From positions 2,232,001-2,296,000 of the forward strand of contig NZ_CP095501.1 in NCBI RefSeq assembly GCF_023100725.1: a DNA stretch of 64,000 nt, in the 5' to 3' direction. Of the stretch, positions 35,650-43,329 are shown piece after piece (within the stretch, counting starts at the first letter, position 1; each line of letters opens with the position of its first letter). Both the position numbers and the translations under genes were made by a program. This DNA is from Arthrobacter antioxidans (GTDB lineage: Bacteria; Actinomycetota; Actinomycetes; Actinomycetales; Micrococcaceae). The notes beneath the pieces were generated by a model. The model ran no database searches and was not told the DNA's origin. It saw only the letters and a program-made list of their open reading frames with translations.

Positions 35650-38600
35650 TCACTTGATCAAAATGGTCGACGCGACGCTGGGCACCCCGTTGTCATCCAT
35701 CGCGAAGAGCATGTAGTTCCCGGGGACCAGGACCCCGGGGTCTGCAGGCAGCGTCAGTGATGCCGTGTTGCCTGACACCGAGGTCGCGGTCAGCGGGATG
35801 CGCCGCTGGTCCGTGTTCACGGTGTGGGTCACGGTGCTCATCCGTACCAGGGAGAACTCGGTAACCGGCGACCCGGTGGTCACCGCGACAGTGCTTCCGA
35901 CCGCGGCGGTGGTCGGAGCCGTGACGATCTTCGGCCGTGCACGATCGCTGCCGTCGGCGTTCAGCAGGTAGGGAGGCGTGAAGATCTCCCCATCCAGATG
36001 GTTCGTCGTGGTGCAGTTGGTGCACAGGCCGCCGCCACCCACGAAGACGCGACCGTCGGGAAGCAGCAGGGCGACGCTGTGATACGTCCGGGGGACGGCC
36101 ATCGGGGCCAGCATGGTCCATTTGCCCGTTTCAGGGTTCCACATCTCCGGAGCCATCCGGGCACCCGTATCGGTGAACGGGACGGGGGTGGCCTGGCCTC
36201 CGACCACGAACACCTGGCCGTCGGGCAGAGCGACTCCGTTCGCGAACGACCGCGTGACCGCCATGTCCGCGGTCCGTTCCACACGGACGCCGTCGTTGAT
36301 GTCGATGGTGTACGCCCGCGCGGTGGCGGGAGCGTTCGAGTAGGCGGTAGCACCGCCTACGGTCAGGATCTTGCCTACGTCGTACATCACGGCGTCGCCG
36401 TTCATCGCATCCGCACTGTCCGACCGCAGACCGGCGGAGGTGATGCTGCCGTTGCCAGTGGTGGAGATCCAGGCCATTTCGCGACTCGGCCCGGCGTGGA
36501 AGACGCGGCCGCCCGGAGCAGCGAACAACCAGGCGTGATTGTCCGAACGATACTGGCCCCGGGGATCGTCGGTCAGGATGCTGTCCACCCCGACGTTCGG
36601 CAGCGTGCGCCAGCCACCGGCGGCGGACCACACCTCCCCGTGCTTGGGTGCGCTACCGCCGGACCAGGATCCACCGATGGTGAAGACTTCGCCCGTGGAC
36701 GTCGTCACGTTGCTCTGGTAGCCCCGCGGGATCTTCATGTCCGGACCGGCGGTCCAGGCGTTCGTCGTGGGGTTGTACAGGCTCGTCTTCGAGCTGTTGC
36801 TGCCGCCACTGACCATGATCGTCCCGTCCGGCAGCATCGAGGTGCCGGGGCAGAACATGTCGTGGCCCGTGTTGGAGATCTGGCTCTGGGACACCTCGCC
36901 CGTGGCCAGGTCGAGGATGGAGGTCTGGGTGTATCCCCTGCTGCCCCCGAAGGTGGTCGGGGAGTAGGCGGACCAGGTCAGCAGCTTGTTGCCGGGCAGG
37001 AGCGCCGCGGCAGCCGGCACGAGAGGGAAGTTGATGGTGGGACCCCATGATCCCGCGGACGCCCCCGACGACGATCCGGAGGACGGGCCGAGGAGGTTGA
37101 TTTCTGCGGCGCTGCTCCACGGGCCGCGGTTCCCGGCCTCGGAGGTCGCCGTCAACCGGATATACCGGGCGCTGACGGCCGGGAAGGTCACCGTCTTCTC
37201 GGCGATGGTGTCCTCCCAGGTGCCGGTGGTGAGGACCTCCCAGGTGGTGCCGTCGGAACTGGCCTCGATCGAGTACTTCCCGATGCGCCCATTGCCACCG
37301 TCGGGACGCGGCAGATACTTGAGCCCGCCGATACCGCGCGCCGCTTTCGTGTCGATCGTGATGGAATGCGGCAGCGGAGCCGCGGGCGCCGGCGAGTACC
37401 TGGTGTGCCAGATCGTCGCCGTATTGCCATCCAGCACATTGGCTGCGCCGTTGTTCACGCGGGCAGTCTCCGCATCGCTGGCGGCGGCCGTCCACCCCGT
37501 CCGCGGCAACACCCCGGCAGGTGGCGCCGGTTCACCCGCAAGGAGGTTGATTTCTGCGGCGCTGCTCCACGGGCCGCGGTTCCCGGCCTCGGAGGTCGCC
37601 GTCAACCGGATATACCGGGCGCTGACGGCCGGGAAGGTCACCGTCTTCTCGGCGATGGTGTCCTCCCAGGTGCCGGTGGTGAGGACCTCCCAGGTGGTGC
37701 CGTCGGAACTGGCCTCGATCGAGTACTTCCCGATGCGCCCATTGCCACCGTCGGGACGCGGCAGATACTTGAGCCCGCCGATACCGCGCGCCGCTTTCGT
37801 GTCGATCGTGATGGAATGCGGCAGCGGAGCCGCGGGCGCCGGCGAGTACCTGGTGTGCCAGATCGTCGCCGTATTGCCATCCAGCACATTGGCTGCGCCG
37901 TTGTTCACGCGGGCAGTCTCCGCATCGCTGGCGGCGGCCGTCCACCCCGTCCGCGGCAACACCCCGGCAGGTGGCGCCGGTTCACCCGCAAGGAGGTTGA
38001 TTTCTGCGGCGCTGCTCCACGGGCCGCGGTTCCCGGCCTCGGAGGTCGCCGTCAACCGGATATACCGGGCGCTGACGGCCGGGAAGGTCACCGTCTTCTC
38101 GGCGATGGTGTCCTCCCAGGTGCCGGTGGTGAGGACCTCCCAGGTGGTGCCGTCGGAACTGGCCTCGATCGAGTACTTCCCGATGCGCCCATTGCCACCG
38201 TCGGGACGCGGCAGATACTTGAGCCCGCCGATACCGCGCGCCGCTTTCGTGTCGATCGTGATGGAATGCGGCAGCGGAGCCGCGGGCGCCGGCGAGTACC
38301 TGGTGTGCCAGATCGTCGCCGTATTGCCATCCAGCACATTGGCTGCGCCGTTGTTCACGCGGGCAGTCTCCGCATCGCTGGCGGCGGCCGTCCACCCCGT
38401 CCGCGGCAACACCCCGGCAGGTGGCGCCGGTTCACCCGCAAGGAGGTTGATTTCTGCGGCGCTGCTCCACGGGCCGCGGTTCCCGGCCTCGGAGGTCGCC
38501 GTCAACCGGATATACCGGGCGCTCACCGCGGTGAAGGATGCCGTCTTCTCCACTGCCGTGTCCGCCCACGTTCCGTTCGCTACCGGCTCGCTCCAGGTGA

Positions 38601-39147
38601 CGCCGTCGACGCTCACCCGGATCTCGAAGCTCCCGATCCGCCCGTTCCCCAGGTCGGCACGCGGCAAATAGCTCAGCCCCGCGATACCGCGCGCGGCCTT
38701 CGTGTCGATCGTGATGGAATGCGGCAGCGGAGCCGCGGGCGCCGGCGAATACCTGCTGTGCCAGATCGTCGCCGTATTGCCATCGAGCACATTGGCCGCA
38801 CCGTTGTTCACCCGTGCGGTCTCCGCGTCACTGGCCGTCGCCGTCCACCCCGTCCGCGGCAGAGGGGTGGGAGCGGGCTCCACCAACGCCGCCGGAAGCA
38901 CCGTGCTGTGATGCAGGCTCGTCGAGGGTGAGGACTCGCCCGGGTCAGCAACCACGAGGTGGTGCGCATGGGAACCGTCGGGACCGGTGGCCGTCGACGG
39001 GCCCATGGTCTCGCATCCGGCGACGAGCAGAAGGACCATCAGGAGGGCCGGCCCTCGACGAACGCTGCTCCGTCGGACTGAACCGGCCGTGGAGCCACCC
39101 AGCAGCTGCGTGTCCCTGGCGGTGCGAGCGTAAATTCGAGACTCCAC
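35650..39147 (-). CDS. Galactose-oxidase-type copper radical oxidase lipoprotein with F5/8 C-type repeats
   Basis: Protein of about 1165 residues. After a basic N-terminus (RRSSVRRG) a hydrophobic stretch ends in the lipobox LVAGC. Four F5/8 type C (CBM32-like) domains follow at about 90-236, 236-385, 386-535 and 536-686; the last three are identical. Residues about 700-1165 form a Kelch propeller plus C-terminal Ig-like domain as in galactose oxidase. Counting from GTG 39147, the cofactor residues are Cys766 (HDMFCPG), Tyr810 (RGYQS), Trp828 (GGSWSGG), Tyr1022-His1023 (RTYHS) and His1108 (VTHTVNTDQ). The Cys-Tyr and Tyr-Trp spacings (44 and 18) equal those of the fungal enzyme (228, 272, 290). 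It should oxidise a primary alcohol and give H2O2 at the cell surface. The start is uncertain; the frame is open to 39270. Confidence 0.9.
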   Translation of the reverse strand: MESRIYARTARDTQLLGGSTAGSVRRSSVRRGPALLMVLLLVAGCETMGPSTATGPDGSHAHHLVVADPGESSPSTSLHHSTVLPAALVEPAPTPLPRTGWTATASDAETARVNNGAANVLDGNTATIWHSRYSPAPAAPLPHSITIDTKAARGIAGLSYLPRADLGNGRIGSFEIRVSVDGVTWSEPVANGTWADTAVEKTASFTAVSARYIRLTATSEAGNRGPWSSAAEINLLAGEPAPPAGVLPRTGWTAAASDAETARVNNGAANVLDGNTATIWHTRYSPAPAAPLPHSITIDTKAARGIGGLKYLPRPDGGNGRIGKYSIEASSDGTTWEVLTTGTWEDTIAEKTVTFPAVSARYIRLTATSEAGNRGPWSSAAEINLLAGEPAPPAGVLPRTGWTAAASDAETARVNNGAANVLDGNTATIWHTRYSPAPAAPLPHSITIDTKAARGIGGLKYLPRPDGGNGRIGKYSIEASSDGTTWEVLTTGTWEDTIAEKTVTFPAVSARYIRLTATSEAGNRGPWSSAAEINLLAGEPAPPAGVLPRTGWTAAASDAETARVNNGAANVLDGNTATIWHTRYSPAPAAPLPHSITIDTKAARGIGGLKYLPRPDGGNGRIGKYSIEASSDGTTWEVLTTGTWEDTIAEKTVTFPAVSARYIRLTATSEAGNRGPWSSAAEINLLGPSSGSSSGASAGSWGPTINFPLVPAAAALLPGNKLLTWSAYSPTTFGGSRGYTQTSILDLATGEVSQSQISNTGHDMFCPGTSMLPDGTIMVSGGSNSSKTSLYNPTTNAWTAGPDMKIPRGYQSNVTTSTGEVFTIGGSWSGGSAPKHGEVWSAAGGWRTLPNVGVDSILTDDPRGQYRSDNHAWLFAAPGGRVFHAGPSREMAWISTTGNGSITSAGLRSDSADAMNGDAVMYDVGKILTVGGATAYSNAPATARAYTIDINDGVRVERTADMAVTRSFANGVALPDGQVFVVGGQATPVPFTDTGARMAPEMWNPETGKWTMLAPMAVPRTYHSVALLLPDGRVFVGGGGLCTNCTTTNHLDGEIFTPPYLLNADGSDRARPKIVTAPTTAAVGSTVAVTTGSPVTEFSLVRMSTVTHTVNTDQRRIPLTATSVSGNTASLTLPADPGVLVPGNYMLFAMDDNGVPSVASTILIK
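37091..38440 (-). repeat. Three tandem 450-bp in-gene repeats (F5/8 C domains)
   Basis: The plus-strand string aggaggttgatttctgcggc recurs at 37091, 37541, 37991 and 38441, an exact 450-bp period. The three units between 37091 and 38440 look identical at nucleotide level; the fourth (38441 to about 38880) is diverged in its middle. Each encodes one 150-residue carbohydrate-binding-type domain with linker. Confidence 0.93.
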
Positions 39148-39356
39148 GGTGGTGCCATCCTGTCCCCCAGCAATGCATTGAAAACCTGCTTTCGACACTA
39201 GGAAGACGGCGAACAGTAAACACGAGTGGGGTCTACTGGAGGTGGGCACAAGGATTACTTGCCCTCCCACCTCCGAGCGAGGGCAGTTACTTGGAAACGG
39301 GGGCCACGGTTACGCAGACCGACGTGGCATCCGCAGTCCGGGCAGCACATAGAAGA

Positions 39357-39384
39357 ACCGCACTCGTCGGATGACGAATGCGGT
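39357..39384 (-). terminator. Terminator hairpin downstream of the SDR gene
   Basis: A 12-bp stem with one mismatch, ACCGCACTCGTC / GACGAATGCGGT, and a 4-nt loop, starting 28 bp after the SDR stop. Read on the minus strand it is followed by TTCTTCT, a pyrimidine-rich tail consistent with intrinsic termination before the galactose-oxidase-like gene. Confidence 0.65.
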
Positions 39385-39412
39385 CCCTGGTGCGGCGCGA
39401 GCTCCTTCCGGA

Positions 39413-40252
39413 TCAGAGGATGGGTTGACCGCCGGTCACGGCGATGCGGGCGCCCGAGACGTAGCTTGCCTCGTCGGAGGCGAGCATCACGTACACCGGG
39501 GCGAGCTCGGCGGGCTGGCCCGGACGCTGCATGGGCACCTGCTGGCCGAAGGTCTCGACCTGGTCCTCGGGCATGGTGGCCGGGATGAGCGGCGTCCAGA
39601 TGGGGCCCGGGGCAACGGAATTGGCGCGGATGCCGCGCTCCGCGAGGAGCTGGGCCATGGACGCCGTCATATTGGCGATGCCTGCCTTCGTCGCCGAGTA
39701 GGGCATCAGCGTGGGCACCGGACTGTCCGAGTTGATGGAACTCGAGCCGATGATCGAACCGCCCGGCCCCATGTGCGGCAGGACCGCCTTCGTGAGGTGG
39801 AAGAACGCGCTGAGGTTGGTGGCGAGCGTGTAGTCCCACTCCCCGTCCGGGATCTCCTCGATGGTCTCGTGCGACATCTGGTAGGCGGCGTTGCTGACGA
39901 GGATGTCCACCCTGCCGAACTCCTGCACCGCCCTGTCGATCACGGCGCGGCACGTCGCCGGGTCGGAGAGGTCCCCCGGGAACAGCACGGCCTGCCGGCC
40001 GGCCTCCTCGACCCAGCGCGCCGTCTCGCGGGCGTCGTCGTCCTCGTTCAGGTAGCTGATCAGCACATCCGCGCCCTCCCGCGCGTACGCGATGGCGACG
40101 GCGCGGCCGATCCCGCTGTCCGCACCCGTGATGACGGCCTTCTTGCCGGTCAGGCGTCCCGAGCCCCGGTAGGTCCGCTCCCCGTGATCCGGCGTGGGCT
40201 CCATGGCCCCGGTGGTTCCGGGTGTTTCCTGCTGCTGCGCTGGCTGCGTCAC
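39413..40252 (-). CDS. SDR family oxidoreductase (general-stress YghA/YdaD type)
   Basis: NAD(P)-dependent short-chain dehydrogenase of 279 residues. After a polar leader (TQPAQQQETPG...) and the RTYRGSGRLTGKKA lead-in, the cofactor motif TGADSGIGRAVA is at about 43-54. VSNAAYQ (NAG-type), the catalytic Ser in GSSSINSD, and YSATKAG with Tyr and Lys follow, then VAPGPIWTPLIPA. The extended N-terminus and SYLNEDDDARET segment match the YghA/GSP39 stress-inducible group. GTG at 40252 has AGGAGG 4-5 nt upstream. Substrate not known. Divergent to the DUF3072 gene. Confidence 0.93.
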   Translation of the reverse strand: MTQPAQQQETPGTTGAMEPTPDHGERTYRGSGRLTGKKAVITGADSGIGRAVAIAYAREGADVLISYLNEDDDARETARWVEEAGRQAVLFPGDLSDPATCRAVIDRAVQEFGRVDILVSNAAYQMSHETIEEIPDGEWDYTLATNLSAFFHLTKAVLPHMGPGGSIIGSSSINSDSPVPTLMPYSATKAGIANMTASMAQLLAERGIRANSVAPGPIWTPLIPATMPEDQVETFGQQVPMQRPGQPAELAPVYVMLASDEASYVSGARIAVTGGQPIL

Positions 40253-40305
40253 TGTTCCTCCTGTATGTGCGGCGATCCCGTAAATACGGTCCTTGCCCCC
40301 TAACC

Positions 40306-40319
40306 GTAAGCACCCTTAC
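40306..40319. promoter_or_regulatory. Small palindrome in the SDR / DUF3072 divergent spacer
   Basis: GTAAG-cacc-CTTAC within an AT-rich stretch (ctaaccgtaagcacccttac and on) 54 bp upstream of the SDR start. It could be an operator or part of a stress promoter for either gene. Only 5-bp arms, so support is modest. Confidence 0.35.
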
Positions 40320-40467
40320 TAATTGATAGGAAGTGGAGATCCTGTCCGGTCGCTTCTTGCGCGGGGAATACCGCGCTCCCCAGGTATCACGGCCCGCACT
40401 CCCCGAAGGTGTCAGAGACAGTAAGTACACTGATGGCTCACGCTGTTCACGACGAAGAGGAACTCAC

Positions 40468-40695
40468 ATGGCAGACACACTGGGAAGCCCGACATCCGAG
40501 CCCGAGGGCGGCTTCGAGCGCGATCCCTCCGACTGGGTCACCGGCGACGAGCCGATGACGGCGGCACAGCGGAGCTACCTCGACACGCTGGCGCGCGAAG
40601 CCGGCGAGGAGATCCCTGCCGACATCAACAAGGCCGAGGCCTCCGAGCACATCGACCGGCTGCAGGGCAAGAGCAAGAGGGTCAGCGACTCCTGA
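40468..40695 (+). CDS. DUF3072 domain small protein
   Basis: Protein of 75 residues, acidic and soluble. The segment DPSDWVTGDEPMTAAQRSYL then DTLAREAGEE is the DUF3072 signature; the rest (DINKAEASEHIDRLQ) forms a SAP-like or helical hairpin. Function unknown. ATG at 40468 has GAGGA 6 nt upstream, and an in-frame extension to 40333 has no such signal. Shares a 215-bp divergent spacer with the stress-type SDR, which suggests common stress induction. Confidence 0.85.
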   Translation: MADTLGSPTSEPEGGFERDPSDWVTGDEPMTAAQRSYLDTLAREAGEEIPADINKAEASEHIDRLQGKSKRVSDS

Positions 40696-40701
40696 TCTGC
40701 C

Positions 40702-40772
40702 CTGATCCCACTCTCCGCGCCGGTTCAACGGAAATGGTCGACCATTCCGACCGGCCCGGGGAGTGGGATCAG
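40702..40772. terminator. Nested 71-nt hairpin between DUF3072 and ribA genes
   Basis: Outer stem of 15 bp, CTGATCCCACTCTCC (40702-40716) with 40758-40772, one G-U pair. Inside it CCGGT (40720-40724) pairs with ACCGG (40750-40754), and CGGAAATGGT pairs with ACCATTCCG around CG at the tip with one bulge. It sits between two converging stops. Its outer arms resemble those of the hairpin at 58923-58959. Confidence 0.7.
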
Positions 40773-40784
40773 CCGTGCGCCGGC

Positions 40785-42173
40785 CTACCGCGCGCCGGCG
40801 AAGTTGAACTCCGTGCAGATGTCCTGGCCGAAGACGAACCGCCGCACGGGCGCGGTACGCGCCTCGGCGAGGGCGTCGGAGCCGCTGAAGCGGATGCCGG
40901 GGACGCCGTCACCCACGAGCACCGGCGCCGTGGTGAGGTACAGGCGGTCCAGCAGCCCGGCTTCGAGGAAGCGGGACACGGTGTTGCCGCCGCCCTCGAT
41001 GAGGACCCTTTCCAGCCCCCTCCCCTGCAGGAGCTCGAGGATCCGCTGCGGTGCGAAGTCCTCCGCACCCAACCGCACCACCTCCACCGAGGACGGCAGG
41101 CCGTCCGGGACCGTCGCGTCGGCGCCGATGATCCAGAGCGTGGGCACGCCGTCGTCGGCCAGGACCCGCGCCCCCGCGTCCACTTTCGCCGACGCATCCA
41201 GCACCACCCGCACCGGGCTGGTGCCGGGCACGTCGCGCACGGCCAGCGAGCAGTCCTCCGCGAGGACGGTGGACGCCCCGACGACGACGGCGTCGACGAG
41301 CGCACGGAGCCGCTGCAGGTGCCCGTGGTCGCCGCGGTCCTCGTGGAGGCCGGCGTCACCGGAGCGTGAGGCGATGAAGCCGTCGAGGCTCTGCCGCAGC
41401 TGTCCGACGACGAGCGTCCCGGACGCCCCTGCGAGGTAGCCGTACCGGTGGGTCAGTTCCTCCGCCTCGCCCGGCGCGGGAGCCGGGGGGACGGCGCCGT
41501 CGAGCAGGGACATCCAGGCGTCGGCGGGCGGCGGGGTGTCGTGCCGCATGCGGGCGCGCTTCGTCGCGAGGTAGCCGGCGTTCTCCGACCGCTCGGAGAC
41601 GGCGAGGCCGCGGCGCTCGACGACGTCGATCCCGAGGTCCTCCAGCGCTTCCTCCTTGGCGGGGTTGCCGGAGAGCAGGCGGACCGCCCGGATGCCGAGG
41701 TCCTGGAGGATCTCCGCCGCCTGGTCGTAGCGGCGGGCGTCCACGGGCAGTCCCAGTTCGGTGTTCGCGTCCACGGTGTCCACGCCCTGATCCTGCAGGG
41801 CGTACGCCTTGAGCTTGGCGAGGAGTCCGATCCCGCGGCCCTCGTGCCCGCGGACGTAGACCAGCACGCCGCGTCCTTCCCCGGCGATGGCGGCGAGCGC
41901 GGCATCGAGCTGTTCCCCGCAGTCGCAGCGCCAGGAGCCGAAGGCGTCCCCGGTGAGGCATTCGCTGTGGACACGGACCAGGGGCGGTGCCTCGACCGGG
42001 CCGTGCGCGCCGTCGTCGATCCCCTGCGCGAGCGCCACGTGCTCCGTGCCCGCGCCGTCCCGGTAGCCGATCATGCGGAAGGTCCCGTGCCGGGTGGGCA
42101 GCACGGTCTCGACGACCCGCTCGACGGTGGCCGGGACGGGTGCTGAGGCGTGGTGCGTGGACTGCAGGGACAT
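40785..42173 (-). CDS. ribA: GTP cyclohydrolase II fused to RibD-type reductase domain
   Basis: Protein of 462 residues. The N-terminal about 210 residues are GTP cyclohydrolase II, which opens GTP to the first pyrimidine intermediate of riboflavin: zinc ligands Cys72, Cys83 and Cys85 in [15 protein letters not shown], the [15 protein letters not shown] segment and [12 protein letters not shown]. Residues about 240-462 are a RibD_C/dihydrofolate-reductase-like domain: [49 protein letters not shown]. The deaminase half of RibD is absent. RibA is more often fused to RibB. The product could serve riboflavin or a deazaflavin/pyrimidine side pathway. ATG at 42173 has AAGG 7 nt upstream. No FMN riboswitch was seen upstream. 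Confidence 0.9.
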   Translation of the reverse strand: MSLQSTHHASAPVPATVERVVETVLPTRHGTFRMIGYRDGAGTEHVALAQGIDDGAHGPVEAPPLVRVHSECLTGDAFGSWRCDCGEQLDAALAAIAGEGRGVLVYVRGHEGRGIGLLAKLKAYALQDQGVDTVDANTELGLPVDARRYDQAAEILQDLGIRAVRLLSGNPAKEEALEDLGIDVVERRGLAVSERSENAGYLATKRARMRHDTPPPADAWMSLLDGAVPPAPAPGEAEELTHRYGYLAGASGTLVVGQLRQSLDGFIASRSGDAGLHEDRGDHGHLQRLRALVDAVVVGASTVLAEDCSLAVRDVPGTSPVRVVLDASAKVDAGARVLADDGVPTLWIIGADATVPDGLPSSVEVVRLGAEDFAPQRILELLQGRGLERVLIEGGGNTVSRFLEAGLLDRLYLTTAPVLVGDGVPGIRFSGSDALAEARTAPVRRFVFGQDICTEFNFAGAR

Positions 42174-42246
42174 GGAACAACCTTAGGAGCGGAGCGTGGT
42201 GACGCGAAAAGCAGGTCTGCCGGTGTCAACGGGCGGCAGTGGGGAT

Positions 42247-43185
42247 TTATTGCGGTTCCAGCTGGTGCTCCTCCTGCCGGGAGGGACGCAGGACATCCGC
42301 GGCGGCTCGACCGAGGACCTCGCGCACGGCGAGGACGGCGGGCCGGCGTGCGCCGGCGCGGCGCGCCGAGGTGAAGATGGAGCGCCGCGGGTCCTCGGCG
42401 AGGTCGAGCAGCCGCACGGGCACGTTCCTGCCCGTCCAGACCAGCTCGGGCATGAGCGCGACGGCGTTGCCTGATTCGATGAGCCGGATCTGCGCCTGCA
42501 GGTCCGCCGTCTCGTAGCGCACGTCGGGCTCGAAGCCGGCCCGCCGGCACGCCTGCTCGGCCCAGTGCCGCGACGCCGCCCCGCGGGGTTCCATGACCCA
42601 CGCCGCGCCGGCCGCCTCCGCCACTGAGGCGATCCCGGCATAGGGGTGGCCCGCCAGGGGGACGGCGAGCTGGATGGCGTCGTGGGTCAGCGCCACGTGG
42701 TCGAGTTCGGGGTGGCGCGGTGCGGCGTGCCCCGGGTACTGCTCCGCGATCACGAGGTCGAAGTCCCTGGCGAAGGTCTCGTAGAGGGCGGTCTCCGGCT
42801 CGCGCTGCACCATCTCCACGCGGACGTCCGGGTAGTCGAGGGTCATGGCCGTCAGGGCGTCCGGCATCAGTGCGAGCGCGGCAGACTGGAAGACCGCGAC
42901 GCGCACCGTCCCGGACACCGTGGTCAGCGAGGCGGCGAGATCCGCCTCGGCCCGCTCGAGGGTCTCCAGCAGTTCCTCGGTGTGCGCGACGAGGACCTCG
43001 GCCTGGGGCGTGAGCACCACGCGGCGCCCGGTCTTCCGCAGCAGCTGGACGCCCACCTCCTTCTCGAGCTGGGCGAGCTGCTGCGACACGGAGGACGGGC
43101 TGTAGCTCAGGGCGGCGGCGACATTCGCGAGGGTCCCCCGGATCTTCAGTTCACGGAGCAGGCGGAGCCTGCGCAGGTCGAGCAT
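42247..43185 (-). CDS. LysR-family transcriptional regulator, divergent to putA
   Basis: Regulator of 312 residues. The N-terminal winged helix-turn-helix is clear: LRRLRLLRELKIRGTLANVA, then AALSYSPSSVSQQLAQLEKE. The C-terminal effector-binding domain begins at about residue 92 (GTVRVAVFQSAALALMPDAL) and includes RLIESGNAVALMPEL. The DNA-binding end is the less typical LysR subtype common in actinobacteria. It is transcribed away from putA with 144 bp between starts, the usual arrangement for a regulator of its neighbour, so proline or a related compound is a likely effector. That assignment is inference. Confidence 0.9.
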   Translation of the reverse strand: MLDLRRLRLLRELKIRGTLANVAAALSYSPSSVSQQLAQLEKEVGVQLLRKTGRRVVLTPQAEVLVAHTEELLETLERAEADLAASLTTVSGTVRVAVFQSAALALMPDALTAMTLDYPDVRVEMVQREPETALYETFARDFDLVIAEQYPGHAAPRHPELDHVALTHDAIQLAVPLAGHPYAGIASVAEAAGAAWVMEPRGAASRHWAEQACRRAGFEPDVRYETADLQAQIRLIESGNAVALMPELVWTGRNVPVRLLDLAEDPRRSIFTSARRAGARRPAVLAVREVLGRAAADVLRPSRQEEHQLEPQ

Positions 43186-43216
43186 CGACGCTCCACTTCT
43201 TCGGTTTCACCGATGG

Positions 43217-43230
43217 ATACCGTTCGGTAT
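43217..43230. promoter_or_regulatory. Palindrome in the LysR / putA divergent spacer
   Basis: ATACCG-TT-CGGTAT, 6-bp perfect arms, 31 bp upstream of the LysR-type regulator start and 100 bp upstream of putA. Its position and T-N10-A form fit a LysR-type operator. Confidence 0.5.
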
Positions 43231-43329
43231 TCATCGCTTTTCCTAATGGTACGGTGCGTCCGATACTGGGGTGGAAGTAGCTGCTTCATCCTGTGCCCGG
43301 CGCCAGCCGTCCAACCGAAAGCCGTTGCC

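Noticed and set aside
19471..38880. Possible CRISPR or transposon arrays at the two tandem-repeat regions
   Set aside because: Units are 291 and 450 bp, contiguous without spacers, in frame and encode FN3 and F5/8 C domains.
36986..38931. Long plus-strand frames opposite the galactose-oxidase-like gene
   Set aside because: Their periodicity simply mirrors the 450-bp repeats, and the minus strand encodes intact cofactor motifs.
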